The notes: generated by a model not told the origin, from the sequence alone. A stretch of DNA of 64,000 bases from JAIBJN01 sp963748205 (GCA_963748205.1 CAVVIB010000023.1:496001-560000); one strand, 5' to 3'. Counted from the stretch's first letter, positions 33,878 to 42,534 are shown. Translations and numbers: made by a program.

Positions 33878-35207
33878 ATGAACGACCGGCTCGACCCCGC
33901 CTGGCTCGACGAGCTCTCCGACTGGCTCCGCATCCCGAGCGTGAGCGCGGACGCGGCGCACGCCGACGACGTCCGCCGGGCCGGCGAGTGGGTGTGCGAG
34001 TTCGTTCGCGGGGCCGGGGGCGAGGCCGAGCTCGTCGACACGGAGAGGCATCCGCTCGCCGTCGGTGAGATCCGCGCGTCGTCGGGCGCCGACGAGGCGC
34101 CGACCGTCCTGCTCTACGGGCACTTCGACGTCCAGCCGCCCGCGCCGCTCGACCTGTGGGAGTCCGATCCGTTCGAGCCCGAGGTGCGCGACGGCTACCT
34201 CTACGCGCGCGGGGCGGTCGACGACAAGGGCAACTCGTACCTCACGCTCAAGGCGGCCCGCACGCTCGCGGAGGAGGGCTCGTTGCCGGTCAACGTCCGC
34301 GTCGCCTTCGACGGCGAGGAGGAGATCGGCGGCGACTCGATCGTCCACTTCCTGGCCTCGGACGAGCGCGGGGCGGACGCCTGCATCATCTTCGACAGCG
34401 GCATGCCCCGCGAGGACACGCCCGCGTTCGACCTGGGCACGCGCGGGCTCATCTACTTCCACGTCACCCTGCGCACCGGCCAGCGCGACCTCCACTCGGG
34501 GATGTTCGGCGGCGCGGCCATGAACGCCGTCCACGCGCTCATGCGGTCGCTCGAGGCGGTCGTCGCCATGCCGGACGAGCTGCGCGCCGGCATCGTGCCG
34601 CCGACGGAGGAGGAGATCGCCTCCTGGGCCCAGCTCGAGCCGGGCGCGGGCGTCCTCGCTGCGGCAGGCGCGACGCCGATGGACGAGGAGGCCGCCGACG
34701 CCTTCTACCACCGGATCCTGGCGGGGCCGGCCGTGGACGTGAACGGGCTCACCGGCGGCGAGGCCGTCCTCCAGAAGACGGTGCTGCCGGTCTTCGCCGA
34801 GGCCAACGTCTCCATCCGGCTCGCCCCGGGCCAGGACGTCGACGAGGTCACCTCCGCGTTCGAGCGGCTCATGCGCGATGCCGCTCCCGCGGGCGCCGAC
34901 CTCGAGATCACGCGCCTCTCGTGCGCGCCCGGCGGGTCTGATCCCGCCGGACGCTCCGGCCGTGCGCCTGGCCATGGAGGCCTTCGAGCGCGTCATCGGC
35001 CGCCGGCCGCTCCTCCTGCGCTCGGGCGGGACGATCCCGCTCGTGCCCGCACTCGCCGACCGCGGGATCCCCACGATCCTCTCGGGGTTCTCGCTCCCCA
35101 ACGCGAACATGCACTCTCCGAACGAGCGCCTGCTGGCGCGCTACGTGCCCCTCGGGGTCGAGACCGCGCGCGAGACGCTCGTCGCGCTCGGGAACCTCCC
35201 GCGGTGA
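33878..35207 (+). CDS. M20 family dipeptidase (one frame break near 34935)
   Basis: Zinc dipeptidase of about 443 residues. Seen: VLLYGHFDVQPPAPLDLWES (Zn His/Asp), ARGAVDDKGNSYLTLKAAR (bridging Asp), AFDGEEEIGGDS (catalytic Glu), CIIFDSGMP, RDLHSGMFGGAAMNAVHALM (dimerisation domain). A one-base shift within 34915-34945 (cggcgggtctgatcc) leads to LLLRSGGTIPLVPALADRGI and the last His in NANMHSPNER. Ends overlapping the proline dehydrogenase start (GTGA), so di-peptide cleavage could feed proline catabolism. Confidence 0.87.
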
Positions 35208-36148
35208 GCGGCCGCATCGGGGGCGCGGTCAACTCCGGCCTGCGCAAGGTCATCCTGGGCTCCTCGCAGAGCCGGCCGATCAAGCGGGTTGCGGCCAAGC
35301 ACGGAATGCGGCTCGGCGCCTCGCGCTTCGTCGCCGGCGAGACGCTGGACGAGTGCGTCGAGGTCCTCCGAGGGCTGAACGAGAAGGGCCTCCACGCGAA
35401 CACGACCCTTCTGGGCGAGGACGTCATGGACGAGGCCGCGACCGATGTGGTCGTGAGCAAGTACATGCGCATCCTCGAGCGCATCCAGGCGGAGGAGCTG
35501 CGCGTCAATGTTGCGCTCAAGCTCACGCACGTCGGGCTCGACCTCGGCGAGGACCTCGCCGAGGCGAACGTCCGCAAGGTCGTCCAGCGCGCCGCGGAGC
35601 TCGGCAACTTCGTCCGCATCGACATGGAGTACTCGGCGGCCGTCGACCCGACGCTCCGCATCTACCGCGCCCTGCGCGGGGACGGCCTGGACAACGTCGG
35701 CGTCGTGCTCCAGTCCTACCTCTACCGGGCGCCGCAGGATCTCGAGGAGCTGCTCCCGCTGAAGCCGAACCTGCGCCTGGTCAAGGGCGCCTACCTCGAG
35801 CCGCCCTCGGTCGCCTACCCGAAGAAGGAGGACGTCGACGCCGCGTACGTGGCGATGATGGAGACGTCGCTTCGCGGCGAGGGCTACACGGCCATCGCCA
35901 CGCACGACGGGGCCATGATCGACCACGCCATCGCCTTCACCGAGCGCGAGGGCATCGGGCGCGACCGCTTCGAGTTCCAGCTCCTCTACGGCGTGCGCCC
36001 GCAGCTCCAGCTCGACCTCGTCGAGCGGGGCTTCAAGGTTCTGGTGGCGACGCCGTTCGGGCCGGAGTGGTTCCCGTTCTTCACGCGGCGGCTCGCCGAG
36101 CGCCCGGCCAACCTGCTCTTCCTCGCCAAGAACCTCTTCGCGCGGTAG
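35204..36148 (+). CDS. Proline dehydrogenase (monofunctional)
   Basis: 314 residues; FAD-linked oxidation of proline to pyrroline-5-carboxylate on the inner membrane face. Family signatures: LKLTHVGLDLGEDLAEANVR (active-site strand), LRLVKGAYLEPPSVAYPKK, AIATHDGAMIDHAIAF, RFEFQLLYGVRPQLQLDLVE, and PFGPEWFPFFTRRLAERPAN with the paired Arg that bind the substrate carboxylate. GTG start overlaps the dipeptidase stop (GTGA). No P5C dehydrogenase gene is seen in the window. Confidence 0.93.
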   Translation: MSGRIGGAVNSGLRKVILGSSQSRPIKRVAAKHGMRLGASRFVAGETLDECVEVLRGLNEKGLHANTTLLGEDVMDEAATDVVVSKYMRILERIQAEELRVNVALKLTHVGLDLGEDLAEANVRKVVQRAAELGNFVRIDMEYSAAVDPTLRIYRALRGDGLDNVGVVLQSYLYRAPQDLEELLPLKPNLRLVKGAYLEPPSVAYPKKEDVDAAYVAMMETSLRGEGYTAIATHDGAMIDHAIAFTEREGIGRDRFEFQLLYGVRPQLQLDLVERGFKVLVATPFGPEWFPFFTRRLAERPANLLFLAKNLFAR

Positions 36149-36517
36149 CTACGCCGCGGGCGCGACGCGCGACTTCTTCTGACCGTGCGTGTGCCCCTCG
36201 TCGGGCACGAGCCACGTGTGGCCGAAGCGGCGCATCTCCTCGATCACGCGGAGCAGCGCCTTGCCCTTCTGGGTCAGCTCGTACTCGACGCGTCGGGTGG
36301 CGGAGTGCTTCTCGAGGACGCCGTCGTTCTCGAGGACGCGCAGCCGCTCCGAGAGCGTCCGTGGACTGATGCCCGGGCAGGAGCGCTCGAGCTCGGAGAA
36401 GCGGCGCGGGCCTTCCGAGAGGTCGTGGACGATGATCGCCGTCCACTTCGAGCCGATGATGTCGGCGGTACAGGCGACCGCGCACTCCTCGTCATGGACG
36501 GGTCTCATCGTGCGCAT
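36149..36517 (-). CDS. HxlR family transcriptional regulator
   Basis: 122 residues: a winged helix-turn-helix of the HxlR type (ADIIGSKWTAIIVHDLSEGP, RRFSELERSCPGISPRTLSE) with a Cys pair near the N-terminus (ECAVAC) that may sense oxidants or electrophiles. Divergent-adjacent position and the tail RVEYELTQKGKALL are standard. It stops right beside the proline dehydrogenase stop. Target genes unknown; the neighbouring amidohydrolase transcribed in the same direction is a candidate. Confidence 0.9.
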   Translation of the reverse strand: MRTMRPVHDEECAVACTADIIGSKWTAIIVHDLSEGPRRFSELERSCPGISPRTLSERLRVLENDGVLEKHSATRRVEYELTQKGKALLRVIEEMRRFGHTWLVPDEGHTHGQKKSRVAPAA

Positions 36518-36523
36518 GGGCGC

Positions 36524-36529
36524 ATTGTA
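36524..36529 (-). promoter_or_regulatory. -10 hexamer, leaderless type (HxlR gene)
   Basis: TACAAT ends 6 nt before the ATG at 36517 on the minus strand; no Shine-Dalgarno. Confidence 0.5.
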
Positions 36530-36553
36530 ACCCCGGCGGTGCCGGGTGCCCGA

Positions 36554-38095
36554 TCAGCCCCAGGGAGGCGGGTTGTGCACCCAGCGGCCGCCGACCATCG
36601 TGGCCACGACCTCGAGCTCGCCGAGCTCCTCGGGCGGGCACCCGAGCGGGTCGCGGTCGAGCACGACGAGGTCCGCGAGGTAGCCGGGGAGGAGCTTGCC
36701 GCGCCGCCGCTCGTCGCCGGTCAGCCAGGCGGGGGCGACGCACGTCGCGTGGAGGGCCTGCTCGACGGTGACCGCCTGCTCGGAGTGCCACCCGTCGCGG
36801 CCGTCGATCGTCCGCGTGACGCCGGCCTTGATGCCGAAGAGCGGGTCGAGCTCCTCGACCGGCGCGTCCGAGCCGTTGGCGACGAGGGCCCCGGAGTCGA
36901 TCAGCGAGCGGAAGGCATACGCGCCGTCCGTCTTCCCGGCCCAGAAGTCGTCGGCGAGGTCGCGGTCGGACGGGGCGTGGCTGAACTGGACGGAGGCGGC
37001 GACGCCGATCTCGGCGAAGCGCCCGATGTCCTCGGGTGCGAGCAGCTGCGCGTGCTCGATCCGCTGGCGGAGGCCCTTCGGCTGCCACTCGTCCCGCGTC
37101 TCCTCGAAGGCGTCGAGCGCGCGCCGGTTGGCGCGGTCGCCGATCGCGTGCACCGCGACGGGGAAGCCGGCGCGGGCGGAGCGGCGGACGATGTCCACGA
37201 ACTCCTCGTAGCCGACGATCTCCACGCCGGTGCCGTCGAGCATGAGCGCCGTGCGGGAGCCGAGCGTCCCGTCGAGGAACGCCTTGATGTAGCCGACGCG
37301 CAGGAAGTCGTCGCCCAGGCCGGACGCGATGCCGATCTCCTGGAGCCGGTCGAGGTGGTCCCAGGGGAGCGACTGCCAGATGCGCAGGTTCAGCGAGCCC
37401 TCGTCCTGGAGGCGCTGGAAGACCCGGAGCGCGCCGAGCCAGCCGTCCTTGTCGTGCACCGCCACGACTCCGCGGGAGAGCGCGAGCGGGATCGCCTCGC
37501 GCGACGCGTCGACCATCTCGTCCTCCGTCGGGCGCACGTAGGTGTCGCGGAAGTGCCAGGCGCACTCCTCGCGCAGGACGCCGGTCGGCTCGCCGTGCTC
37601 GTCACGCTCGACGACGCCGCCGGGAACCTGGAGATCGGAGTCGGCCAGCGCGAGTGCCGCGGAGTTGACCCAGAGCGAGTGGTAGTCCTTGGCCATCAGC
37701 GCCACCGGCACGTCGCCGGCGACGGCGTCGAGTGCCTCCTTCGTCGGCTCGACCGACGGCGACCACTCGCTGTTCCGCCAGCCGAGCCCGCGCAGCCACC
37801 GGCCCCGGGGCACCTCGCCGACCGCCGAGGCGATGCGCGAGAGCGCGTCGTCCAGCGACTCCGAGCCCTCGAGCCGCACCTGGCTCTGCGCCAGCGCCCA
37901 GCTCGGGAAGTGCACGTGAGAGTCCGTGAAGCCGGGCAGGACGCACCGCCCGCCGAGGTCGACTCGGTCCGGGCTGGCCAGCGCGGTCTCGTGCGTGCCG
38001 ACCCCGCCGGCGATCCGGTCGCCCGCAATCGCGAGCGCCGCCGCCCTGGGGAGCGACGGGTCGAGGGTGCGCACGACGCCGTTCTCGAGGATCAC
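36554..38095 (-). CDS. YtcJ-type metal-dependent amidohydrolase
   Basis: A 513-residue enzyme of the YtcJ/DUF amidohydrolase_3 group: VILENGVVRTLDPSLPRAAA, VLPGFTDSHVHFPSWAL (HxH), YHSLWVNSAALALA, GVVAVHDKDGW, IKAFLDGTLGSRTALM, AVHAIGDRANRRALDAFEE, RIEHAQLL (His), and SDAPVEELDPLFGIKAGVTR (catalytic Asp). GTG start at 38095 with a leaderless -10 TATCGT. Substrate class for the family is N-acyl or cyclic amide compounds, but the specific substrate is not known. No signal peptide. Confidence 0.85.
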   Translation of the reverse strand: MILENGVVRTLDPSLPRAAALAIAGDRIAGGVGTHETALASPDRVDLGGRCVLPGFTDSHVHFPSWALAQSQVRLEGSESLDDALSRIASAVGEVPRGRWLRGLGWRNSEWSPSVEPTKEALDAVAGDVPVALMAKDYHSLWVNSAALALADSDLQVPGGVVERDEHGEPTGVLREECAWHFRDTYVRPTEDEMVDASREAIPLALSRGVVAVHDKDGWLGALRVFQRLQDEGSLNLRIWQSLPWDHLDRLQEIGIASGLGDDFLRVGYIKAFLDGTLGSRTALMLDGTGVEIVGYEEFVDIVRRSARAGFPVAVHAIGDRANRRALDAFEETRDEWQPKGLRQRIEHAQLLAPEDIGRFAEIGVAASVQFSHAPSDRDLADDFWAGKTDGAYAFRSLIDSGALVANGSDAPVEELDPLFGIKAGVTRTIDGRDGWHSEQAVTVEQALHATCVAPAWLTGDERRRGKLLPGYLADLVVLDRDPLGCPPEELGELEVVATMVGGRWVHNPPPWG

Positions 38096-38102
38096 GGAGC
38101 CA

Positions 38103-38108
38103 ACGATA
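38103..38108 (-). promoter_or_regulatory. -10 hexamer, leaderless type (amidohydrolase gene)
   Basis: TATCGT ends 7 nt before the GTG at 38095 (minus strand). It is part of a small ACGAT-AG-ATCGT inverted repeat (38103-38114) in the divergent spacer, a possible operator. Confidence 0.45.
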
Positions 38109-38134
38109 GATCGTCGCGGGGCGTAGCCTTCGGA

Positions 38135-38509
38135 ATGCGCCGCGGCGCCGAGCTCCTGACCTTCGTGCTCCTGGCGTTCGGAGGCTGCGAAGGCGAGCCT
38201 CGACCCGATCGACGTTCGGGTCGAGTTCAAGAACCCGGCAGCAAGGAGGTCACGACCTTCGAGGTCGAGTGCGACCCGGCCGGCGAGGAGTCCGCCTGTG
38301 CGCCGAGATCGGCGCTCGCCGGAGCTTTACTTCCCGAGGAGTCAATGGTCTGCTCGCTTCCTGTGGCTTACGTCTACGTCGAGATCCGCGGGACTACGGA
38401 GGCGAAGAACATCGAGCAAGACTTGACGTGCACGGACACGGACATGCGGGCGATCAATGCCTGGTCGGGGCTGCTCGGCTACGAGCGGCCGCCCCTCGAC
38501 CGCGACTGA
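38135..38509 (+). CDS. SSI-like lipoprotein with a compensated frame slip at about 38195-38243
   Basis: About 124 residues with a lipobox-like N-terminus (LLTFVLLAFGGC). The C-terminal half resembles the SSI inhibitor domain (TTFEVECDPAG, MVCSLPVAYVYVEIRG, LTCTDTDMRAINAWSGLLGY), like 27487-27987 but more diverged. Between 38195 and 38243 the literal frame is Arg-rich with A/T-ending codons, while the next frame reads SLDPIDVRVEFKNP with nearly all codons ending in G/C. That points to two compensating one-base indels. A terminator-like hairpin (38515-38554) follows. Confidence 0.55.
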   Translation: MRRGAELLTFVLLAFGGCEGEPRPDRRSGRVQEPGSKEVTTFEVECDPAGEESACAPRSALAGALLPEESMVCSLPVAYVYVEIRGTTEAKNIEQDLTCTDTDMRAINAWSGLLGYERPPLDRD

Positions 38510-38514
38510 GATGC

Positions 38515-38554
38515 CGACGCCCCGACGGACGGCAGGGTGTCCATCGGGGCGTCG
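38515..38554. terminator. Hairpin between convergent genes
   Basis: CGACGCCCCGA and TCGGGGCGTCG form a perfect 11-bp stem with an 18-nt loop between the lipoprotein stop (38509) and the convergent gene end (38604). It could terminate both transcripts. Confidence 0.55.
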
Positions 38555-38603
38555 GGCCGGAGCCGGGCCGCTGTGATTCGCAGCCGGCGCGCGAGCGGTT
38601 CGG

Positions 38604-39869
38604 CTACTCGCCGAACATGTCCGGGTTCTGCTCGACGATCGCGCCGGCGAGCGTGTCGCCCGTCATGACCATGTGCTGGTAGGCCTCGCGGAAGAGGCGG
38701 TACGCCTCGTCGTAGTCGCCCGCCGCGTAAGCGTCGAGCTGGCCCTTGAGCTGCATGACGTGCTGGGTGACGCCTTCCTGCAGCGCGTCCTGCGGCAGGC
38801 CGGTCGCCTGGGCGAGGAAGCCGGAGAAGGCGCCGGTGTAGCCGGTCAGGTTGTCGACGGCCTCCTGCTGGCCGGCCTTGTCCTTCTTGGCGAGCGCGAC
38901 CGTGTAGTCCACGAAGAACTTGATGTGGTCGCGCCAGAGGCTCGGGCCGTTCAGGAACGTGTCTGCGGCCTCGTCGCCGTAGACCGAGCCGATGGCCTGC
39001 GAGAGCTCGACGCCGTTCTGGTCGAGCGCGCCGGCGATCGCCTCGAAGTCGGCGTCGCCGCTCAGGCCCTTCTGGGTCGCGAGCATCGCGAGGATGGCGT
39101 GCTCGCCCAGGAGCCGGTCGAGGGTGACGCGGAGATCCGCGGCAGACATCGTCGCGGGCTCGAGCGGGAACATGTCGGGCGACTGCTCCTGGATCGCGCC
39201 GGCGAGCGTGTCGCCGGTCATGACCATGTGCGTGAAGGCGTCGCGGGCGAAGCCGTAGGCCTCGTCGTAGTCGCCTGCCGCGTACGCGTCGAGCTGGCCC
39301 TTGAGCTGCCCGATGTGCGTCTGGATCCCGTCCTGCAGCGCCTCCTGCGGGAGCCCGGTCGCGCCGGCGAGGAAGCCGGAGAACGCGCCGCTGTAGCCGG
39401 TCAGGTTGTCCACGGCCTCCTTCTGTGCGGCCATGTCCTTCTTGGCCACGCCGACGGTGTAGTCGACGAAGAAGCCGATGTGGTCGCGCCAGAGGCTCGG
39501 GCCGTCGAGGAACTGCTTCGCGGCCTCGTCGCCGTAGACGGAGCCGATCGCCTCCGAGAGCTCGACGCTGTTCGCGTCCAGCGCGGCGGCTGCTGCCTCG
39601 AAGTCCTTGTCCCCGTCGAGGCCCTTCTGCGTCGCCGCGACGGCGAGGAGCGCGTGCTCTCCGAGCAGCGTGTCGAGCGTGACGCGCAGGTCGGCTGCGG
39701 GGCTGGTGGTGGCGACGTCCGACATGCCGTCGGACATCTCGGTCGTCCCCGTCTGGGCGGGCGCCGGGGACTGGGATGCGTCTTCGTCTCCGTCACCGCC
39801 GCACGCGACCAGCCCGAGCGCGGCGGCCACGACGACGACGAGAAGGGCGAACGGTCTGCGGATGCTCAT
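38604..39869 (-). CDS. Lipoprotein with an internally duplicated helical domain
   Basis: 421 residues with a lipobox (AAALGLVACGGDGDED) and two ~175-residue tandem copies starting at about residues 58 and 245 (AADLRVTLDTLLGEHALLAV and AADLRVTLDRLLGEHAILAM). Shared pieces include SLWRDHI.FFVDYTV, QEAVDNLTGY, and MKLKGQLDAYAAGDYDEAY-type repeats. Each copy is mainly helical. The copies are so alike that the duplication must be recent or under concerted maintenance. Extracytoplasmic, function unknown; a cupredoxin gene lies next to it in the opposite direction, which may hint at metal handling. Confidence 0.82.
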   Translation of the reverse strand: MSIRRPFALLVVVVAAALGLVACGGDGDEDASQSPAPAQTGTTEMSDGMSDVATTSPAADLRVTLDTLLGEHALLAVAATQKGLDGDKDFEAAAAALDANSVELSEAIGSVYGDEAAKQFLDGPSLWRDHIGFFVDYTVGVAKKDMAAQKEAVDNLTGYSGAFSGFLAGATGLPQEALQDGIQTHIGQLKGQLDAYAAGDYDEAYGFARDAFTHMVMTGDTLAGAIQEQSPDMFPLEPATMSAADLRVTLDRLLGEHAILAMLATQKGLSGDADFEAIAGALDQNGVELSQAIGSVYGDEAADTFLNGPSLWRDHIKFFVDYTVALAKKDKAGQQEAVDNLTGYTGAFSGFLAQATGLPQDALQEGVTQHVMQLKGQLDAYAAGDYDEAYRLFREAYQHMVMTGDTLAGAIVEQNPDMFGE

Positions 39870-39970
39870 CGTGTCTCCATGGTCGGTGTCGTTGGGTCGG
39901 CGGTTGTTCGCACCGGCCGCCGGGACGGTTCGCCCAAACCGCGTGCGTGGCCCTTCCGTATGGACACGAG

Positions 39971-40423
39971 ATGCGTCGTCTGGCCCTCCTCCTCGTATTT
40001 GCCGCCGTCCTCCTCCCGGCCTGCGGTGGTGAGAGCACGCCGGACGGGGCGAGCCCGAACGGGGCCGGCACGGGTGGCGGCGAGGTCGTCGAGGTCTCCC
40101 TCAGCGAGTTCGCTCTCGAGCCGGCCTCGTTCTCACTCGAGCCCGGGTCGTACACGTTCCACGTCGTCAACGACGGGTCGGTCGTGCATGCGCTCGAGGT
40201 CGAGGGGCCCTCGGGCGAGGTGGAGACCGAAGACCTCCAGCCGGGCGATTCCGCCGACCTCGACGTCGATCTCTCCGAGCCCGGCGAGTACGAGATCTAC
40301 TGCCCGGTCGACGACCACAAGGGCATGGGCATGGAGGGGACGATCACGGTCGGCGGCGGTGGCGGCGGGACGACCACCACCGACGAGACGACCACCGAAG
40401 AAGACTCCGGCTACGGGTACTGA
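39971..40423 (+). CDS. Cupredoxin (type-1 copper) lipoprotein
   Basis: 150 residues: lipobox (LLPACGGE), disordered Gly-rich spacer, then a plastocyanin/azurin-like beta-sandwich: FSLEPGSYTFHVVNDGSVVH (first copper His), EPGEYEIYCPVDDHKGMGMEG (Cys, His and Met ligands), ending in a Thr/Glu-rich tail. Likely a membrane-anchored electron carrier or copper carrier outside the cell. Shares a strong convergent terminator (40437-40464) with the surface protein downstream. Confidence 0.88.
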   Translation: MRRLALLLVFAAVLLPACGGESTPDGASPNGAGTGGGEVVEVSLSEFALEPASFSLEPGSYTFHVVNDGSVVHALEVEGPSGEVETEDLQPGDSADLDVDLSEPGEYEIYCPVDDHKGMGMEGTITVGGGGGGTTTTDETTTEEDSGYGY

Positions 40424-40436
40424 TCCCGCGGGAAAC

Positions 40437-40464
40437 GAGAGGGTGGGCCGGAGCCCACCCTCTC
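40437..40464. terminator. Bidirectional terminator hairpin
   Basis: GAGAGGGTGGGC and GCCCACCCTCTC make a perfect 12-bp stem with loop CGGA between convergent genes ending at 40423 and 40487. Confidence 0.75.
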
Positions 40465-40486
40465 CCTTCGTGCGTCCTCAATCCCT

Positions 40487-42220
40487 CTAGGGATCGATGA
40501 CGATCGTGCAGGTGTACGTGCCCGGCACGAGGTTGTTTCGGCTCGTCGAGCCATCACCGTTGGGCCCGGTCGAGACGACGCCGGCGCCACAATCGATCGT
40601 CGAGGCCGTGCCGCCGTCGACCTGCGAGTCGACCGAGACGGTGATGTTGGTCAGCGGCGTGTTGTGGAAGCTGACCGACTCACCGCCGTACGGACTGCCC
40701 GCACAGGTGGCGGCATTGTCGACCGTCACCGACTTCGTGACCGTGGTTGTCGACCCGCCCTCACCCACGTACCCGGCCGGAACCGTCTCGACGACGTCGT
40801 AGCTGCCGAAGGCAAGTCCGTCGACGCAGGCCTGGCCGTTGGCATCGGTCGTCACCGGAGTGCCACCGATGGTGAACTGGACGCCGGCATGCGCGTCATT
40901 TCCCGGCGTCGCGGCGTGCTTCCGGGTCTTGGTGATCTTGATCGCACCTGTCTGCAGCGTGTTCACGAACGTGCACTCGACCGTGTCCGTAGCATCCAGG
41001 TCGATGCTCACCGTCCTGGTACCCACGTTCGTCGTGAACGTCGAGGTGCCGCTGGACGTGCAGTTGATGGCCGTCAGCACGAAGGTCGGGCCCGGATCGC
41101 CCTCCGTCACGCTGTAGGGGCCGGCCTGGATCGCGGGGCTCTGGAAGTCCTCCGTCCCGCCGTCGAGGAGCGAGAACGTAGAAGGAACGAGGCCGCCGGT
41201 CGTCGTGTAGCCGAAGCTCGTACCGGTCGGATCCGGGCTGGGGACGGTTTGCTTGTGGATGATGATCGAGCCGCAGTTCTGGATGTTGATGTCGGCCGGG
41301 CCGACCAGGTCCTTCATCTGGGCCTGAGCGGAGTTCCCCGAGCTGCGGCTGACCGCGAACGTCTTCCCGAAGGCGACGCACTCGCCGGGGGTGAAGACGC
41401 CGGCGTCGCTGAGGTTGATGATCGTCTCGCCGAACTCGCTGTCATTCAGCGTCTCATCGGGGTCGGCAACCTGGTCCAACACCGACGTGCCGACGTTGAC
41501 CGCGGCCTCGGCGAATCCGCTCGCGGTCAGATCCGACGCCGGGCCCCAACACGGTGGGCTGTTGCTGCCCACTTCGCATGCGCCGCTGGTGACCCACTCC
41601 CTGAGTGTGATCCGGGGATCGTCGGAGCCGCCCTCGAAGTCGTACACGAACAGCAGGTCGCCTTCAGTCCGCTCGACGAGGTCGTCCGAAGCGGCGCCAC
41701 AAGCGGTATCGCCCTGGTTGAACTCGAAGCCGACGTGCGCCGACGACGAGGTGGTGTTCTGCGGGATGCGGACCCAGGCCAGCGCGAGGAAGATGTCGCC
41801 GTTGGCGGCGGTGGTGTTGGCGAGGTAGTAGCGCTTGAGGTCGTCCTTGTTGGGCGCTTTCCCGCTGCCCACCGTCGCACAGTCGTCGTCCTGCTTCGTC
41901 CCACCTGCGAAGGCGCTGTCGGCGGTGGTCGCCTGCCGGTCCTCGAGGCCGGTGAAGTCCCAGCCATTCGCGGAGTCAGTGGCCGTCCGCAGCGGCGCGG
42001 TGCCGGTCCACGTGGTCGGCGCGAAGCTGTTCCAGTCGAAGTTGATCGGTGCTGCCGGAGCAAGGTTCCCGTCGTCGCCCTCGAAACCGGCGGCATCGCT
42101 TACCGGACCCGCCGCTGCGCCGATCGCGAGAACGAGTGCGGCGACTAGCGTGAGTGGCACGAAGAGAAGGAGGCGCCGGCGGCGCTTCGATCCCTTCGGG
42201 CCGAGTGTTCGATCTGTCAT
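40487..42220 (-). CDS. Secreted SpaA/prealbumin-type surface protein
   Basis: About 577 residues. Start at ATG 42220; the n-region PKGSKRRRRLLLFVPLTLVA and helix form a signal peptide. Residues ~45-320 are a unique Asn/Asp-rich domain. The rest holds SpaA-like prealbumin repeats: NCGSIIIHKQTVPSPDPTGT, GAIKITKTRKHAATPGNDAH, ETVPAGYVGEGG and TNITVSVDSQVDGGTASTI. Such repeats are typical of actinobacterial surface and pilus-like proteins. No C-terminal LPXTG motif or anchor helix is present (ends TCTIVIDP), so it is probably secreted or held by another route. A strong terminator follows. Confidence 0.8.
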   Translation of the reverse strand: MTDRTLGPKGSKRRRRLLLFVPLTLVAALVLAIGAAAGPVSDAAGFEGDDGNLAPAAPINFDWNSFAPTTWTGTAPLRTATDSANGWDFTGLEDRQATTADSAFAGGTKQDDDCATVGSGKAPNKDDLKRYYLANTTAANGDIFLALAWVRIPQNTTSSSAHVGFEFNQGDTACGAASDDLVERTEGDLLFVYDFEGGSDDPRITLREWVTSGACEVGSNSPPCWGPASDLTASGFAEAAVNVGTSVLDQVADPDETLNDSEFGETIINLSDAGVFTPGECVAFGKTFAVSRSSGNSAQAQMKDLVGPADINIQNCGSIIIHKQTVPSPDPTGTSFGYTTTGGLVPSTFSLLDGGTEDFQSPAIQAGPYSVTEGDPGPTFVLTAINCTSSGTSTFTTNVGTRTVSIDLDATDTVECTFVNTLQTGAIKITKTRKHAATPGNDAHAGVQFTIGGTPVTTDANGQACVDGLAFGSYDVVETVPAGYVGEGGSTTTVTKSVTVDNAATCAGSPYGGESVSFHNTPLTNITVSVDSQVDGGTASTIDCGAGVVSTGPNGDGSTSRNNLVPGTYTCTIVIDP

Positions 42221-42424
42221 CTCGTCCAGGTTCCTTTCAGTGAGCACAGTTCAGGCCGCGTTCCGGCCACGCACTGCGCGAGTTGGCCCCGGCCTTAGGC
42301 AGGGAACTCGTCGAAAGGTGTCTGCATGAAGCCCCTTTCCCGACTCCGTCTCGGAGGGGTGGGGGGTGGAGCCCGCCGCATCACGAAAACGCAGTCGTTT
42401 GTTGCTGGGAGCACGAGGCTACGG

Positions 42425-42444
42425 TTGTCCACAGCCCTGTGGAA
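42425..42444. promoter_or_regulatory. Palindrome with DnaA-box-like half (TTGTCCACA)
   Basis: TTGTCCACAGCCCTGTGGAA holds the perfect repeat TCCACAG-CC-CTGTGGA; TTGTCCACA is the actinobacterial DnaA-box consensus. It lies in the 314-bp spacer 42221-42534, which has no gene. A single box pair is not an origin; regulator binding is equally likely. Confidence 0.35.
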
Positions 42445-42486
42445 GACGGCGAACGACCGATTTTTCGAATGGGCTAATGAATGGGG

Positions 42487-42504
42487 TAGGCGGTGTCTCG
42501 CCTA
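42487..42504. promoter_or_regulatory. Inverted repeat upstream of the orphan response regulator
   Basis: TAGGCG-gtgtct-CGCCTA, 18 bp, about 30 bp before the ATG at 42535; a possible operator. No confident -10 could be placed. Confidence 0.3.
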
Positions 42505-42534
42505 GGTAAATGGCAGTAGAGAGGGCCGTTGCGA

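Noticed and set aside
42425..42444. Replication origin
   Set aside because: Only one DnaA-box-like pair, no dnaA/dnaN/gyrase genes, no AT-rich unwinding element.
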